A DNA stretch of 64,000 nucleotides from CBDBUR01 sp965209065. Its GTDB lineage: Bacteria > Pseudomonadota > Alphaproteobacteria > JAPOUT01 > G958296285. Under the pieces are notes generated by a model. The model saw only the letters and a program-made list of their open reading frames with translations. It made no database searches and was not told the origin of the DNA. The translations under genes and the position numbers were made by a program. The stretch lies in contig OZ242373.1 in assembly GCA_965209065.1 (NCBI GenBank), positions 620,001 through 684,000 on the forward strand, given 5' to 3'. This document shows, piece by piece, positions 8,677 through 16,727 of this stretch. Each line of letters begins with the position of its first letter. Positions within the stretch are counted from its first letter, which is position 1.

Positions 8677-9847
8677 TTTGCGCCCTCAAATGAACAAGAG
8701 CCATCGCGGCGATGCCTTCCCCCTTGCCGATAAGCCCGAGCTTGTCTGTCGTGGTTGCCTTAACACTGACTTGGCTAGAGCATAGGTTCGTCAAGGAGCA
8801 AAGATTATTTCTAATCGCCTCGCGGTGAGGCGCAACTTTAGGTGCTTCACAGATAACCGTAATGTCCGTATGAGAAAGAGTAAAATGCTTTTTTTTCATC
8901 ATATTAAGCGCAACATTTAACATTTCACTTGAATCTTTATCTTTCCATTCGTCATTGCTTGGAAAATGCGCGCCCAAATCTTTTTCAGCAAGCGCACCGA
9001 AAATACCATCACATAAAGCATGCAAAACAACATCGCCATCAGAGTGCGCGGCAATCGCAAATGAATGGGCTATCTTAACACCGCCGAGCAGAATAAAATC
9101 ACCAGCACAGAACCGATGGCTATCCACTCCCAAGCCAGTTTTTGTCAGCGCGAACCGCTCTAAATCGTGCGGGTAGGTAATTTTAATGTTGCGCTCATCT
9201 CCCGCTATCAGTTTTATTTTACTTCCTTTAAGATGTTCCAAAACCGCAAGTTCATCGCGCTCCTCTAATGTGGCAAATTGAAAAGTCTCTATAAGCTTTT
9301 GATAATTAAACATTTGTGGCGTTTGCGTCCGCATTAAATTTTGATTGCTTTGCTCAAACTGCGATACGACTTCCCCTTTGACCTCTTTTAGATTGTCGGT
9401 TAAAGGCAGGGCAGGGGCAACGCCATCATAGCCCTCGTTGAGCTTGTCCCTGAGCGTAGAAATAACCCCCGCAGGAATAAAAGGTCTAGCCCCGTCGTGA
9501 ATTAACACCACTTTAGGATATAGCCTTTCCACCGCCTTCAGCCCCGCCAAAACAGAAGCAGCGCGCGTCTCGCCGCCCTCAACTGGCGGCAAAAAGGACA
9601 TCGCCTCTTCCCCCTCATCAATAGCCTTAATAGCTTTCGCGAAAAGAGCCTTGTCCTCCGCCCTAATCACCGGCTGGATAGAGCCGTGAGCCGCCAAAAC
9701 CCGAGCAGCTCCAATAAATAAAGGGTCTTGACCCAAACGCGCGCTACCCAAACGCGCGCTATAGGGCTTCGGGCAAGGCTGCTCGCCCATGCGCCGAGAA
9801 CTTCCCGCCAAGAGCAAAATGCTCACAATTTCATCGCTTTTCGTCAT
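8669..9847 (-). CDS. ispDF: Bifunctional IspD/IspF isoprenoid enzyme (MEP pathway)
   Basis: Fusion of 2-C-methyl-D-erythritol 4-phosphate cytidylyltransferase (IspD, about residues 1-230) and 2-C-methyl-D-erythritol 2,4-cyclodiphosphate synthase (IspF, about 233-392), typical of alphaproteobacteria. IspD shows LLLAGSSRRMG, KPY and VVLIHDGARPF. IspF shows GLGVDSHRF with the zinc-ligand pattern, the signature AAHSDGDVVLHALCDGIFGA, and TTDKLGLIGKGEGIAAMA. The nucleotide-binding loop of IspD contains an in-frame duplication (ARLGS repeated) encoded by a 15-bp tandem repeat at 9731-9760, making this loop longer than usual. It heads the ispDF-pgpA-pncC operon and is divergent from trkA. Confidence 0.95.
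   Translation of the reverse strand: MTKSDEIVSILLLAGSSRRMGEQPCPKPYSARLGSARLGQDPLFIGAARVLAAHGSIQPVIRAEDKALFAKAIKAIDEGEEAMSFLPPVEGGETRAASVLAGLKAVERLYPKVVLIHDGARPFIPAGVISTLRDKLNEGYDGVAPALPLTDNLKEVKGEVVSQFEQSNQNLMRTQTPQMFNYQKLIETFQFATLEERDELAVLEHLKGSKIKLIAGDERNIKITYPHDLERFALTKTGLGVDSHRFCAGDFILLGGVKIAHSFAIAAHSDGDVVLHALCDGIFGALAEKDLGAHFPSNDEWKDKDSSEMLNVALNMMKKKHFTLSHTDITVICEAPKVAPHREAIRNNLCSLTNLCSSQVSVKATTTDKLGLIGKGEGIAAMALVHLRAQNA
9731..9760. repeat. Perfect 15-bp tandem repeat (2 units) inside ispDF
   Basis: The 15-mer ACCCAAACGCGCGCT occurs twice head to tail. It keeps the ispDF frame and encodes two copies of a five-residue unit (ARLGS/ARLGQ) in the IspD nucleotide-binding loop. The core GCGCGC is self-complementary. 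The 15-bp unit length is shared with repeats in rplA, sdhE and two exoprotein genes in this window. Confidence 0.9.
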
Positions 9848-9859
9848 AGGAATACTATT

Positions 9860-9890
9860 TTAACATTTTTTATATAGCATTAGTTATACT
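9860..9890 (+). promoter_or_regulatory. Predicted sigma-70 promoter for trkA
   Basis: A TTAACA -35-like box (9860-9865) and a TATACT -10 box (9885-9890) are separated by 19 bp in the 68-bp gap between the divergent ispDF and trkA starts. The spacing is at the long end of the normal range. Confidence 0.4.
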
Positions 9891-9915
9891 CCCTTTAGAG
9901 GAAACTAGGAACAAA

Positions 9916-11289
9916 ATGAAAATAACCGTCTGTGGGGCAGGGCTGGTCGGGCGCAATATCGCCGGGCAGCTAGATAAGGAAGGACACGATGTAACCGTCA
10001 TCGACCAGTCCGATGCCTTGTTGCGCGAGATTTCCAACACTATGGAGGTGCGAACCTTCACCGGAGAAAGCACTCACCCCGAGGTGCTCGAAGAAGCCGG
10101 CATGAAAGATGCCGAGATTGTCATTGCCGTTACCAAAGATGACGAAATCAATATGGTGATATGCCTGCTTGCTCATGTGCTGTTTGGCGTGCCGCGTAAA
10201 ATTGCGCGCATACGCCATCAGGGTATCTCCACCACCTACCGCGACCGCCTGTTCGGGCAGAAGCAAATTCCGATAGATATTGTTATCTCGCCTGATTTAG
10301 AAGTTGGCAATGCCGTCCTTCGCCGCTTGAGCGTGCCCGGCGCGTTTGACGCTATGGATTTTGTCGGCGGAAAAATATGCCTAGCCGGCGTGGTGGCAAG
10401 CCCCGATTGCCCGGTTATCAACCTACCTATTATGCAGCTGCACACGACCTTTCCTGGTTTGCGCACGGTTGTTACAGGTATCGTGCGCGACCAAGAAATG
10501 ATTATCCCCGACCAATATACCAGAATAGAAGAAGAAGATGAAATTTACTTCGTCGCCGATGCGAGAGACCTAAATCGCGTTCTGTCGGTGTTCGGCCATA
10601 AAGAAAAAGAGGCAAGCCGCGTGCTGATTGCTGGCGCAGGTAAAATTGGCGCTTATGTCGCGAGCGAATTAAAACAAAATCATCACGTGCAATTCACCTT
10701 CATCGACGCCGACCACGCACGCGCGGTGAATGCCGCTGATACCTTTCAGGATTCTATCGTTCTCCATGGAAACATTTTGGACGCCTCGCTAATGCGCGAG
10801 GGGGGGATAGAGGAAGCAGAAACTTTTGTCGCACTCACCAGCGATGATGAAGCGAATATTTTAAGCGCGGTTGTCGCTAAGCAGCTCGGGTGTAAGAAGG
10901 TTATTACGCTTTATAACAACGCTTCTTACGGCAACATTATGCGCTCTTTGGATATTGACGCTTATATCTCGCCGCGCGCGCTGACCGTGTCTGCCATCTT
11001 GAGACACGTGCGGCGCGGACGTATCGCGATGTTGCACTCTATCCACGATGGTGTCGCCGAAGCGATTGAAGTGGAAGCGCTTGCCGCTTCGCGTTTGGTC
11101 GGCAGACCTCTAGGCGAACTCAACTTGCCGAAAAATATCATTATCGGCTCCATCTGGCGCAACGATACTTTTATTATTCCCAATAAAAACGCTATCGTTC
11201 AAGCTGGCGACCATGTCGTTATTTTTGCGCTCGCCGGACAAATACAAGCGATAGAGCCGCTCTTTGAGACGGTGGAAAAGAAAAATTAA
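9916..11289 (+). CDS. trkA: Trk potassium uptake system regulatory subunit TrkA
   Basis: Cytoplasmic NAD-binding regulator of the TrkH potassium channel/transporter. The 457 residues hold two RCK_N-RCK_C units. The first Rossmann motif is GAGLVGRNIA at the N-terminus and the second is GAGKIGAYVA near residue 239. Each is followed by the acidic nucleotide-contacting strand (VTVIDQ, FTFIDAD). trkH follows after 3 bp, so subunit and channel are made together. The divergent ispDF gene lies 68 bp upstream. Confidence 0.95.
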   Translation: MKITVCGAGLVGRNIAGQLDKEGHDVTVIDQSDALLREISNTMEVRTFTGESTHPEVLEEAGMKDAEIVIAVTKDDEINMVICLLAHVLFGVPRKIARIRHQGISTTYRDRLFGQKQIPIDIVISPDLEVGNAVLRRLSVPGAFDAMDFVGGKICLAGVVASPDCPVINLPIMQLHTTFPGLRTVVTGIVRDQEMIIPDQYTRIEEEDEIYFVADARDLNRVLSVFGHKEKEASRVLIAGAGKIGAYVASELKQNHHVQFTFIDADHARAVNAADTFQDSIVLHGNILDASLMREGGIEEAETFVALTSDDEANILSAVVAKQLGCKKVITLYNNASYGNIMRSLDIDAYISPRALTVSAILRHVRRGRIAMLHSIHDGVAEAIEVEALAASRLVGRPLGELNLPKNIIIGSIWRNDTFIIPNKNAIVQAGDHVVIFALAGQIQAIEPLFETVEKKN

Positions 11290-11292
11290 ACA

Positions 11293-12780
11293 ATGCGCCT
11301 TAGCCTAATTTTATTTTTTTTAGGCAGTTTGCTCGCAAGCCTTGCCGCTTTTATGCTCGCGCCGCTTTTGACCGCGCTCATCGCGGGCGAGGGCACCGCA
11401 ATTTTCGCCTTTTTGTCCTCGCTACTCATTTGCGCTTTTGCCGCAGGGCTGATGCTCTTTGCCGGCAGAAAGTCGGGTGGGCGACTTAATCGTGCCGATT
11501 TATGCTTGTTCGGCTTTCTCGGTTGGGCAGTCGCGGGCGCTTTCGCCGCCTTGCCTCTTATGATGATATTAGACTTCTCTATCGCCAAAAATTATTTTTT
11601 AGCACAAAGCGCGCTCACCACGACTGGCGCCTCCATTTTCAGCGATGTCAGCACGATAGATTATTCGGTCAAGCTATGGCTTGCCTTGCTCCAGTGGCTC
11701 GGCGGCGGCTTTACCATCTTAACCGCGATGATGGTTCTCGCACCCCTCGATATAGGCGGTATGCAACTAAGACAAGTGGTCGGCATCAGCAGCGAAACTA
11801 ATTTAAGACAAAATGTAATTAAAGGATTGAAAATCATCGTTCCGTTTTATGGCGCGTTCACTTTTCTTTGCTTTTTGTTGCTCTTGCCTCAAGTGCCATT
11901 TTTTGATGCCTTGTGTTTCGCGCTCACCACGCTTTCAACCGGTGGCATGCATCTCGCGAATGATGGCAGCCTTCTTGCTTTACCCTATGTGAAATTTGTC
12001 TTAGCGATTTTCATGCTAATTGGTGCGATGAATATGTCTCATTATTATTTTATATGGCGCGGGCGTTATAAATTTAACCATGATTTAGAGCGCAAAGCCT
12101 TTTTAATACTCGTCGGCGTGATTGCTATTAGTCTCGCCGGCTTCTTGCTAGAAGAGCGCGGCGTGGCAGAGGAAGAAGTGCGAAGTCTCTTTGCCGGCGG
12201 TTGGGGAGAAGTTCTGCTCGACCAACGCTGGCGCAACGCTTTAGGCGAGGGAATGTTTGCCGCTATCTCGGTTATTTCGACAACCAATTTTCATCCGCCT
12301 GAATTGGAGCTTCCCTTTATTTTAACTTTACTGCTAACATTCATTGGCGGTATGACTCTTTCAACCGCAGGAGGCGTGAAGATGATGAGATTTTTGCTGT
12401 TGCTCAAGCAAGGACGAAAGGAGTTGTCGTTGCTTGCCTACCCGCACGATGTGAAGGGCGTTAGCTTTGAAGGAACACCGGTTCATATTGATTTGATGCA
12501 AACGGTTTGGGTGTTCTTCGCTCTATTTAATGCAGCCATCGCGGTGCTAATGCTGGTGTTTGCTTTTACTGGGCTGTCGTTTGAGCATTCACTTGCGGCT
12601 GCGCTCGCGGCGGTTGCCAATGCGGGACCTATGCTTGATATGGTTGGCATTGAAAGCACCCGCCTTTACGCTAACTTGCCCGATAGTGCCAGCTGGGCGA
12701 TGTCTTTAGGTATGATTGGCGGACGCATTGAACTATTAGCCCTGTTAAGTATCCTCAGCCCGATTTACTGGAAAAGATAA
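11293..12780 (+). CDS. trkH: Trk potassium uptake membrane subunit TrkH
   Basis: Inner-membrane K+ translocating subunit of the Trk system. The 495-residue protein is strongly hydrophobic. It contains the four pore-loop regions of the superfamily: TTTGASIFSDVS, LTTLSTGGMHLAND, ISTTNFHPPELELP and AAVANAGPMLDMVG, where glycine-containing filter residues line the K+ path. The start lies 3 bp after trkA and the stop shares 1 nt with the next start (TAATG). Family assignment is secure. Ion selectivity (K+ versus Na+) is inferred from the trkA pairing. Confidence 0.95.
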   Translation: MRLSLILFFLGSLLASLAAFMLAPLLTALIAGEGTAIFAFLSSLLICAFAAGLMLFAGRKSGGRLNRADLCLFGFLGWAVAGAFAALPLMMILDFSIAKNYFLAQSALTTTGASIFSDVSTIDYSVKLWLALLQWLGGGFTILTAMMVLAPLDIGGMQLRQVVGISSETNLRQNVIKGLKIIVPFYGAFTFLCFLLLLPQVPFFDALCFALTTLSTGGMHLANDGSLLALPYVKFVLAIFMLIGAMNMSHYYFIWRGRYKFNHDLERKAFLILVGVIAISLAGFLLEERGVAEEEVRSLFAGGWGEVLLDQRWRNALGEGMFAAISVISTTNFHPPELELPFILTLLLTFIGGMTLSTAGGVKMMRFLLLLKQGRKELSLLAYPHDVKGVSFEGTPVHIDLMQTVWVFFALFNAAIAVLMLVFAFTGLSFEHSLAAALAAVANAGPMLDMVGIESTRLYANLPDSASWAMSLGMIGGRIELLALLSILSPIYWKR

Positions 12781-13628
12781 TGACAAGCTGTTATGTAAAT
12801 GGTCGCTGGAAACTTTATGGAGACTCCTTGGTTCACATAGAAGACAGGGGCTTCCAATTTGGCGATGGCGTTTATGAAGCACTCGCGGTGCAGCAGGGCA
12901 CGATTATTGACTTGGACGCGCACTTGCAACGGCTAAAAAATTCTTTGGACGCGATTAAACTTGCACCGCCGATAGCACTTTCCGTTTTACCTTTTTTAAT
13001 GCGCGAGGCAATCACGCGTAATCATCTACGCGATGGACTCATCTATCTCCAAATAACGCGCGGTCAAGCAAAACGAGAGCATATCTTTCCGCACGATGCT
13101 TCGGGTAGCTTGATTATTATTGCCCGCGCGCTTTCTGCCGCCGCCATAAGAAAAAGGCGCAAGGGCGTGCACGTGATAACGCTGCCCGACCAACGTTGGA
13201 AACGCTGCGATATTAAATCAATTAACTTGCTCGCTAATGTGCTCGCGCGCCAAGAGGCTCACGAGCAAATGGCGCAAGAAGCTTGGCTCTATGACGAACA
13301 AGGAATCATCACCGAAGGCACCGCGTCTAACGCGTGGATTATCAAGGACGGCGTTCTCTTCACGCGCAAAGCTAGCCCCCATATTCTCAGCGGCATCACG
13401 AGGCAAGAAATCCTCGACCTCGCGCGCGGCTTCCAAATGGAAATAAACCAGCAGGGCTTCACGCGCGATGACGCTTTCGCCGCCGATGCCGCTTTCATCA
13501 CTTCCTCCATCGGCGGGCTTATTCCCGTGCTTTCTCTTGACGGAGTCCCCATAAAACAAGGCGAAAACCTAAAGAAACTTCAAGCCGCCCTCGAGCAGAG
13601 CCTTGCGCGCGCAAATATCAAAAAATGA
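12780..13628 (+). CDS. dat: D-amino-acid transaminase (fold type IV PLP enzyme)
   Basis: PLP-dependent transaminase that interconverts D-amino acids and 2-oxo acids, supplying D-Ala or D-Glu for peptidoglycan or degrading D-amino acids. The 282 residues match the family. The N-terminal YVNGRWKLYGDSLVHIEDRGFQFGDGVYE is typical. The PLP lysine lies in RCDIKSINLLANVLARQEA, and the phosphate cup in YDEQGIITEGTASNAW. Branched-chain aminotransferases share the fold, but the sequence resembles the Dat/aminodeoxychorismate-lyase branch more. It overlaps trkH by 1 nt. The functional link to K+ uptake is unclear; TrkAH-Dat-Hfq-HflX is a common alphaproteobacterial neighbourhood. Confidence 0.85.
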   Translation: MTSCYVNGRWKLYGDSLVHIEDRGFQFGDGVYEALAVQQGTIIDLDAHLQRLKNSLDAIKLAPPIALSVLPFLMREAITRNHLRDGLIYLQITRGQAKREHIFPHDASGSLIIIARALSAAAIRKRRKGVHVITLPDQRWKRCDIKSINLLANVLARQEAHEQMAQEAWLYDEQGIITEGTASNAWIIKDGVLFTRKASPHILSGITRQEILDLARGFQMEINQQGFTRDDAFAADAAFITSSIGGLIPVLSLDGVPIKQGENLKKLQAALEQSLARANIKK

Positions 13629-13637
13629 TAAAAAGGC

Positions 13638-13666
13638 TTAAAAAATAGAAAATTTTGCGCTATAAT
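13638..13666 (+). promoter_or_regulatory. Predicted promoter for hfq-hflX
   Basis: A perfect TATAAT -10 box sits at 13661-13666 in the 76-bp gap before hfq. The -35 region 17 bp upstream (TTAAAA, starting 13638) is weak. A strong AAGGGGG ribosome site precedes the hfq ATG. Confidence 0.45.
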
Positions 13667-13704
13667 AAAATAAATGGGCGACAAATATAAAAAGGGGGTG
13701 GCTC

Positions 13705-13926
13705 ATGTCTGAAAACAAGTTGCGCGAGATTTTTCTAGGCAAGCTAATAGCAGAGCGTTCTTCTGTTACGGTTTTTCTTATTAATGGCGTCAAGCTACAA
13801 GGCACGATTGATTCTTTTGATACCGAAGGCGTGGTGCTAGAGCATAAAGGGCATAGACAATTCGTCTTCCAGCATGCTATATCTACTATTATGCCTGTTA
13901 TCAATAATATAGCCGCGACAAGCTGA
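13705..13926 (+). CDS. hfq: RNA chaperone Hfq
   Basis: Hexameric Sm-like RNA chaperone that pairs small RNAs with mRNAs. The 73 residues hold the Sm1 region (VTVFLINGVKLQGTIDSFD) and the Sm2 region (HKGHRQFVFQHAISTIMPV), ending soon after, as in other alphaproteobacterial Hfq. The Sm2 motif has QHAIST where KHAIST is most common. The ATG is preceded by a strong purine-rich ribosome site (AAGGGGGTGG). hflX follows after 9 bp, the classic hfq-hflX pair. Confidence 0.96.
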   Translation: MSENKLREIFLGKLIAERSSVTVFLINGVKLQGTIDSFDTEGVVLEHKGHRQFVFQHAISTIMPVINNIAATS

Positions 13927-13935
13927 GGCGTTTGT

Positions 13936-15243
13936 TTGCATACGCGCTTGCCTAAAAACATTATTGTCCATTGCTGGCAAAGCAATTTAGCGGCAGCGCT
14001 TGCCGCCTCGCAAAAAGAAGAAATTATCAACCTTACCGCCGCGATTAACCTCAAGCCTTTGGCGCTTGTTGATGTGCCTATCAAAAAAATTACACCCCAT
14101 ACTTATATAGCAAGTGGCAAGGTGAAAGAAATTTTGACTTCTATTCAAGCCCATAAGGCTGAATTGGTTATTGTGAACGCGACACTTTCGCCGCGCCAGC
14201 AGCAAGCTCTAGAAAAAGAATGGAACGTGAAAGTGCTAGACCGCACCGCGCTTATTTTAGAAATTTTTGGCGAGCGCGCGCGTAGCAAAGAAGCAAAACT
14301 GCAAACCGAGCTCGCGCAGTTGGCTTATCAAAAGGGCAGACTTGTGCGCAGCTGGACTCATTTAGAAAGGCAACGCGGCGGCGCTGGATTTATGGGTGGT
14401 CCCGGTGAGAGGCAAATTGAATCTGACCGCAGACAAATCGCTACTAAAATCAAATACATCTCTAGCAAACTGGAATCCGTGCGCAAAAGACGTGCGCAAA
14501 ATAGAAACGCGCGCGCGAAAGTCAATTTACCGGTGATAGCGCTTGTCGGTTATACCAATGCTGGCAAATCAACTTTGTTTAATCTATTAACAAAAAGCGA
14601 TAGCCCCGCGCGTAATATGCTATTTGACACTCTAGACACAAAAATGCGCAAAATAGTTTTGCCCAACGGAACAAAAGCTGTTTTGTCCGATACCGTTGGT
14701 TTTATTTCTAATTTACCTCACGATTTAGTCGCGGCTTTTCGCGCCACGCTAGAAGAGGTGAGCGAGGCGGATATTATCCTACACGTAAGAGATTTTTCGC
14801 ACCCCGATAGCCTATTCCAAAAACAAGATGTTGAAGAAATTTTACAAACTCTCCACAAAGACCAGCCCATCATAGAAGTGCTGAATAAAACCGACCTCAC
14901 CAATGCCTTGCTGCTTCATAAAAAGCAGATGCCCGTATGCGCTATTTCTGCCAAAACGGGCGAGGGGATTGATGAACTACTCAAGCGGTTAGCGGCAGAA
15001 ATAGATAAGCTCCAAGCGCGCCAATACTTTTTGGTTCATCTCACGCCTTCTCAGGTGGAAGCCCAGCGTTTTTTGTATAAGAAAGGGCAGGTGCTAAGCC
15101 AAACAGACACCCAACAGGGCTGGGACTACGAGGTTATCCTGTCGGCAGCCAATCTAGGCGTCTTGAAGAAAAAATTTAGCGATGTCCAAATTACGCCGCG
15201 AGGTAATTTAACTATCGGTGGAATGGGTTCGGCGGCTGGCTAG
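13936..15243 (+). CDS. hflX: Ribosome-associated GTPase HflX
   Basis: GTPase that binds the 50S subunit and splits stalled ribosomes, notably after heat shock. The 435-residue protein has the glycine-rich HflX N-terminal domain ending in the characteristic GGAGFMGGPGERQIESDRR, then a G domain with G1 GYTNAGKST, G3 DTVGFISNLP and G4 NKTD. The start is a TTG codon (13936), 9 bp after the hfq stop; no ATG fits without losing the N-terminal domain. The 3' end overlaps the convergent transporter gene by 36 nt. Confidence 0.94.
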   Translation: MHTRLPKNIIVHCWQSNLAAALAASQKEEIINLTAAINLKPLALVDVPIKKITPHTYIASGKVKEILTSIQAHKAELVIVNATLSPRQQQALEKEWNVKVLDRTALILEIFGERARSKEAKLQTELAQLAYQKGRLVRSWTHLERQRGGAGFMGGPGERQIESDRRQIATKIKYISSKLESVRKRRAQNRNARAKVNLPVIALVGYTNAGKSTLFNLLTKSDSPARNMLFDTLDTKMRKIVLPNGTKAVLSDTVGFISNLPHDLVAAFRATLEEVSEADIILHVRDFSHPDSLFQKQDVEEILQTLHKDQPIIEVLNKTDLTNALLLHKKQMPVCAISAKTGEGIDELLKRLAAEIDKLQARQYFLVHLTPSQVEAQRFLYKKGQVLSQTDTQQGWDYEVILSAANLGVLKKKFSDVQITPRGNLTIGGMGSAAG

Positions 15244-16551
15244 AATTTCTTGATTCTTCCTGTGCTGCTCCTCGTCAAGAGGATAACGCCACGCAACCCA
15301 GCCCGCTATCAGCATACAAGCACAAGAAGGCACAACATAAAGCGCAAGAAGCATGTTGATGGTTTCAGGGCTGTTATCAACTTTGCTGTCAAAGCCAATG
15401 AAATCTAAGGCAATGAAAACAATACCCGCCGCCGCTAACCCTAGCTTGTCAATCATGTTTAGCAGCGAATAGCAAAGCCCCGTCCTTTTTTTGCCGGTGG
15501 CTATCTCATCTTGGTCGGCGAAGTCTGCCATCAAAGAGCGCGACAAAAAGGGCGCGCAACCATACACAACACCATACAAAATAAGACCCCAAAACATCCA
15601 CCAGAAATCGCCGCGCGGCATAAAAAACGAAAAACTCAACAAAACAGAGCCGTAAAAAAGAGCAATCGCTAAAGTCTTATGCTTGCCAAACTTTTTACTT
15701 ACCAACACCCAAAAGGGCACAGAAAAAACCGCCGCAGCAAAATAAATCAATAGCAAAAAATTTCTATATTCTCCTAACTTAAAAACATGAGTCATCGTAT
15801 CAACATAAAGCCCTCCGGTAATACCCGGCAGAAGACCCGCAGACAAAATACCAATAAGCAAAATTTTACGTAAATTACTGCTTGCCGCAATAAAACGGAT
15901 AGCCTCCTTGAAATCAAACTGCGCCGCCGAGCGAGAATGCACCTGCTCTTTCGGCGTCCCTGCCAGCGTGATAAGCGCGCAGAGAGGACCCATCACCATA
16001 ACGAAAACCCCCATCATAAAAACGGTCTCTCCGCTCGTTTGCGCGCCGAGCACAGCGGGCAGGGCGAGGGTCGCTATCATTCCGCCAATCAGGGCGAATT
16101 CGCGGTAGCCTTGAATGCGCGCGCGCTCGTGGTAATTGGTCGAAAGCTCCGCTCCCCACGACATATGGGAAATGCCAATCATCGTAGAAGAGACATAAAT
16201 CAAAAAGAGCCAGAAAGCGAGATAGCCCGGTCCCGCATCTGCCGGCGGCATAAAAAGATACCAAGCGCAGAAAACCTGCAGCGGAATAGCGATTAAGAAC
16301 CAATGGCGGCGGCGTCCCCAGCGCGTGCTCGTGTTATCGCTGATTTCGCCAAAGATAGGGTCGGTGACCACGTCCCAGCAGCGCACAAGCAGAATGATAA
16401 TGCCAACAGCACTCGCACTCACACCAGCAATCTCGTTCTTATAGAAGGCGGGCAGCTGAACCACGAAGGGCAAGCCTAAAGCAGAAATAGGAATACCCAG
16501 CGCTGAAAAAGCTATAAGATTCCAATAGGATAAGGTTTTGGGTTTTTCCAT
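15208..16551 (-). CDS. MFS transporter, GPH (glycoside-pentoside-hexuronide:cation symporter) family
   Basis: A 447-residue, roughly 12-segment inner-membrane transporter. The cytoplasmic loop WDVVTDPIFGEISDNTSTRW followed by GRRRHW is the GPH/MFS_2 signature, as in MelB and its relatives. Substrates of the family include sugars and sugar acids, and in some members lyso-lipids; nothing nearby tells which applies. It stands alone on the minus strand, convergent and overlapping with hflX by 36 nt. Its upstream region (16552-16716) contains the inverted dif-like pair, so its promoter must lie within or beside it. Confidence 0.85.
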   Translation of the reverse strand: MEKPKTLSYWNLIAFSALGIPISALGLPFVVQLPAFYKNEIAGVSASAVGIIILLVRCWDVVTDPIFGEISDNTSTRWGRRRHWFLIAIPLQVFCAWYLFMPPADAGPGYLAFWLFLIYVSSTMIGISHMSWGAELSTNYHERARIQGYREFALIGGMIATLALPAVLGAQTSGETVFMMGVFVMVMGPLCALITLAGTPKEQVHSRSAAQFDFKEAIRFIAASSNLRKILLIGILSAGLLPGITGGLYVDTMTHVFKLGEYRNFLLLIYFAAAVFSVPFWVLVSKKFGKHKTLAIALFYGSVLLSFSFFMPRGDFWWMFWGLILYGVVYGCAPFLSRSLMADFADQDEIATGKKRTGLCYSLLNMIDKLGLAAAGIVFIALDFIGFDSKVDNSPETINMLLALYVVPSCACMLIAGWVAWRYPLDEEQHRKNQEILASRRTHSTDS

Positions 16552-16621
16552 AAACTCCCCCTTACCGAATATACGCTATTTATGGTTTTGTTTTATGATG
16601 TTTTTATTGGGGTTTGTATAA

Positions 16622-16649
16622 GGTGCGCATAATTTATATTATGGTAAAT
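16622..16649 (+). other. dif: dif-like XerC/XerD recombination site, copy 1
   Basis: The 28-bp site reads XerC arm GGTGCGCATAA (16622-16632), centre TTTATA (16633-16638) and XerD arm TTATGGTAAAT (16639-16649). From memory, E. coli dif has the identical XerC arm, centre TGTATA and XerD arm TTATGTTAAAT, so only 2 of 28 positions differ. dif is the site where XerCD, activated by FtsK, resolves chromosome dimers at the replication terminus. A second copy in opposite orientation lies 50 bp away, which a plain chromosomal dif does not have. Confidence 0.82.
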
Positions 16650-16699
16650 AATAGAGGCTAGTTTTGGGGTGGTTTTCACTGGCTAGGCACAGCCGAATA

Positions 16700-16727
16700 A
16701 TTTACCATAATATAAATTATGCGAACT
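16700..16727 (-). other. dif-like XerC/XerD recombination site, inverted copy 2
   Basis: On the minus strand the site reads XerC arm AGTTCGCATAA, centre TTTATA and XerD arm TTATGGTAAAT. Centre and XerD arm are identical to copy 1; the XerC arm differs at 3 of 11 positions and, from memory, equals the XerC arm of neisserial dif. The XerD arms of the two copies face each other across a 50-bp spacer (16650-16699). The site overlaps the last codons and stop of the phnP-like gene (stop at 16717-16719). The identical centres would permit strand exchange between the copies, inverting the spacer. Confidence 0.78.
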
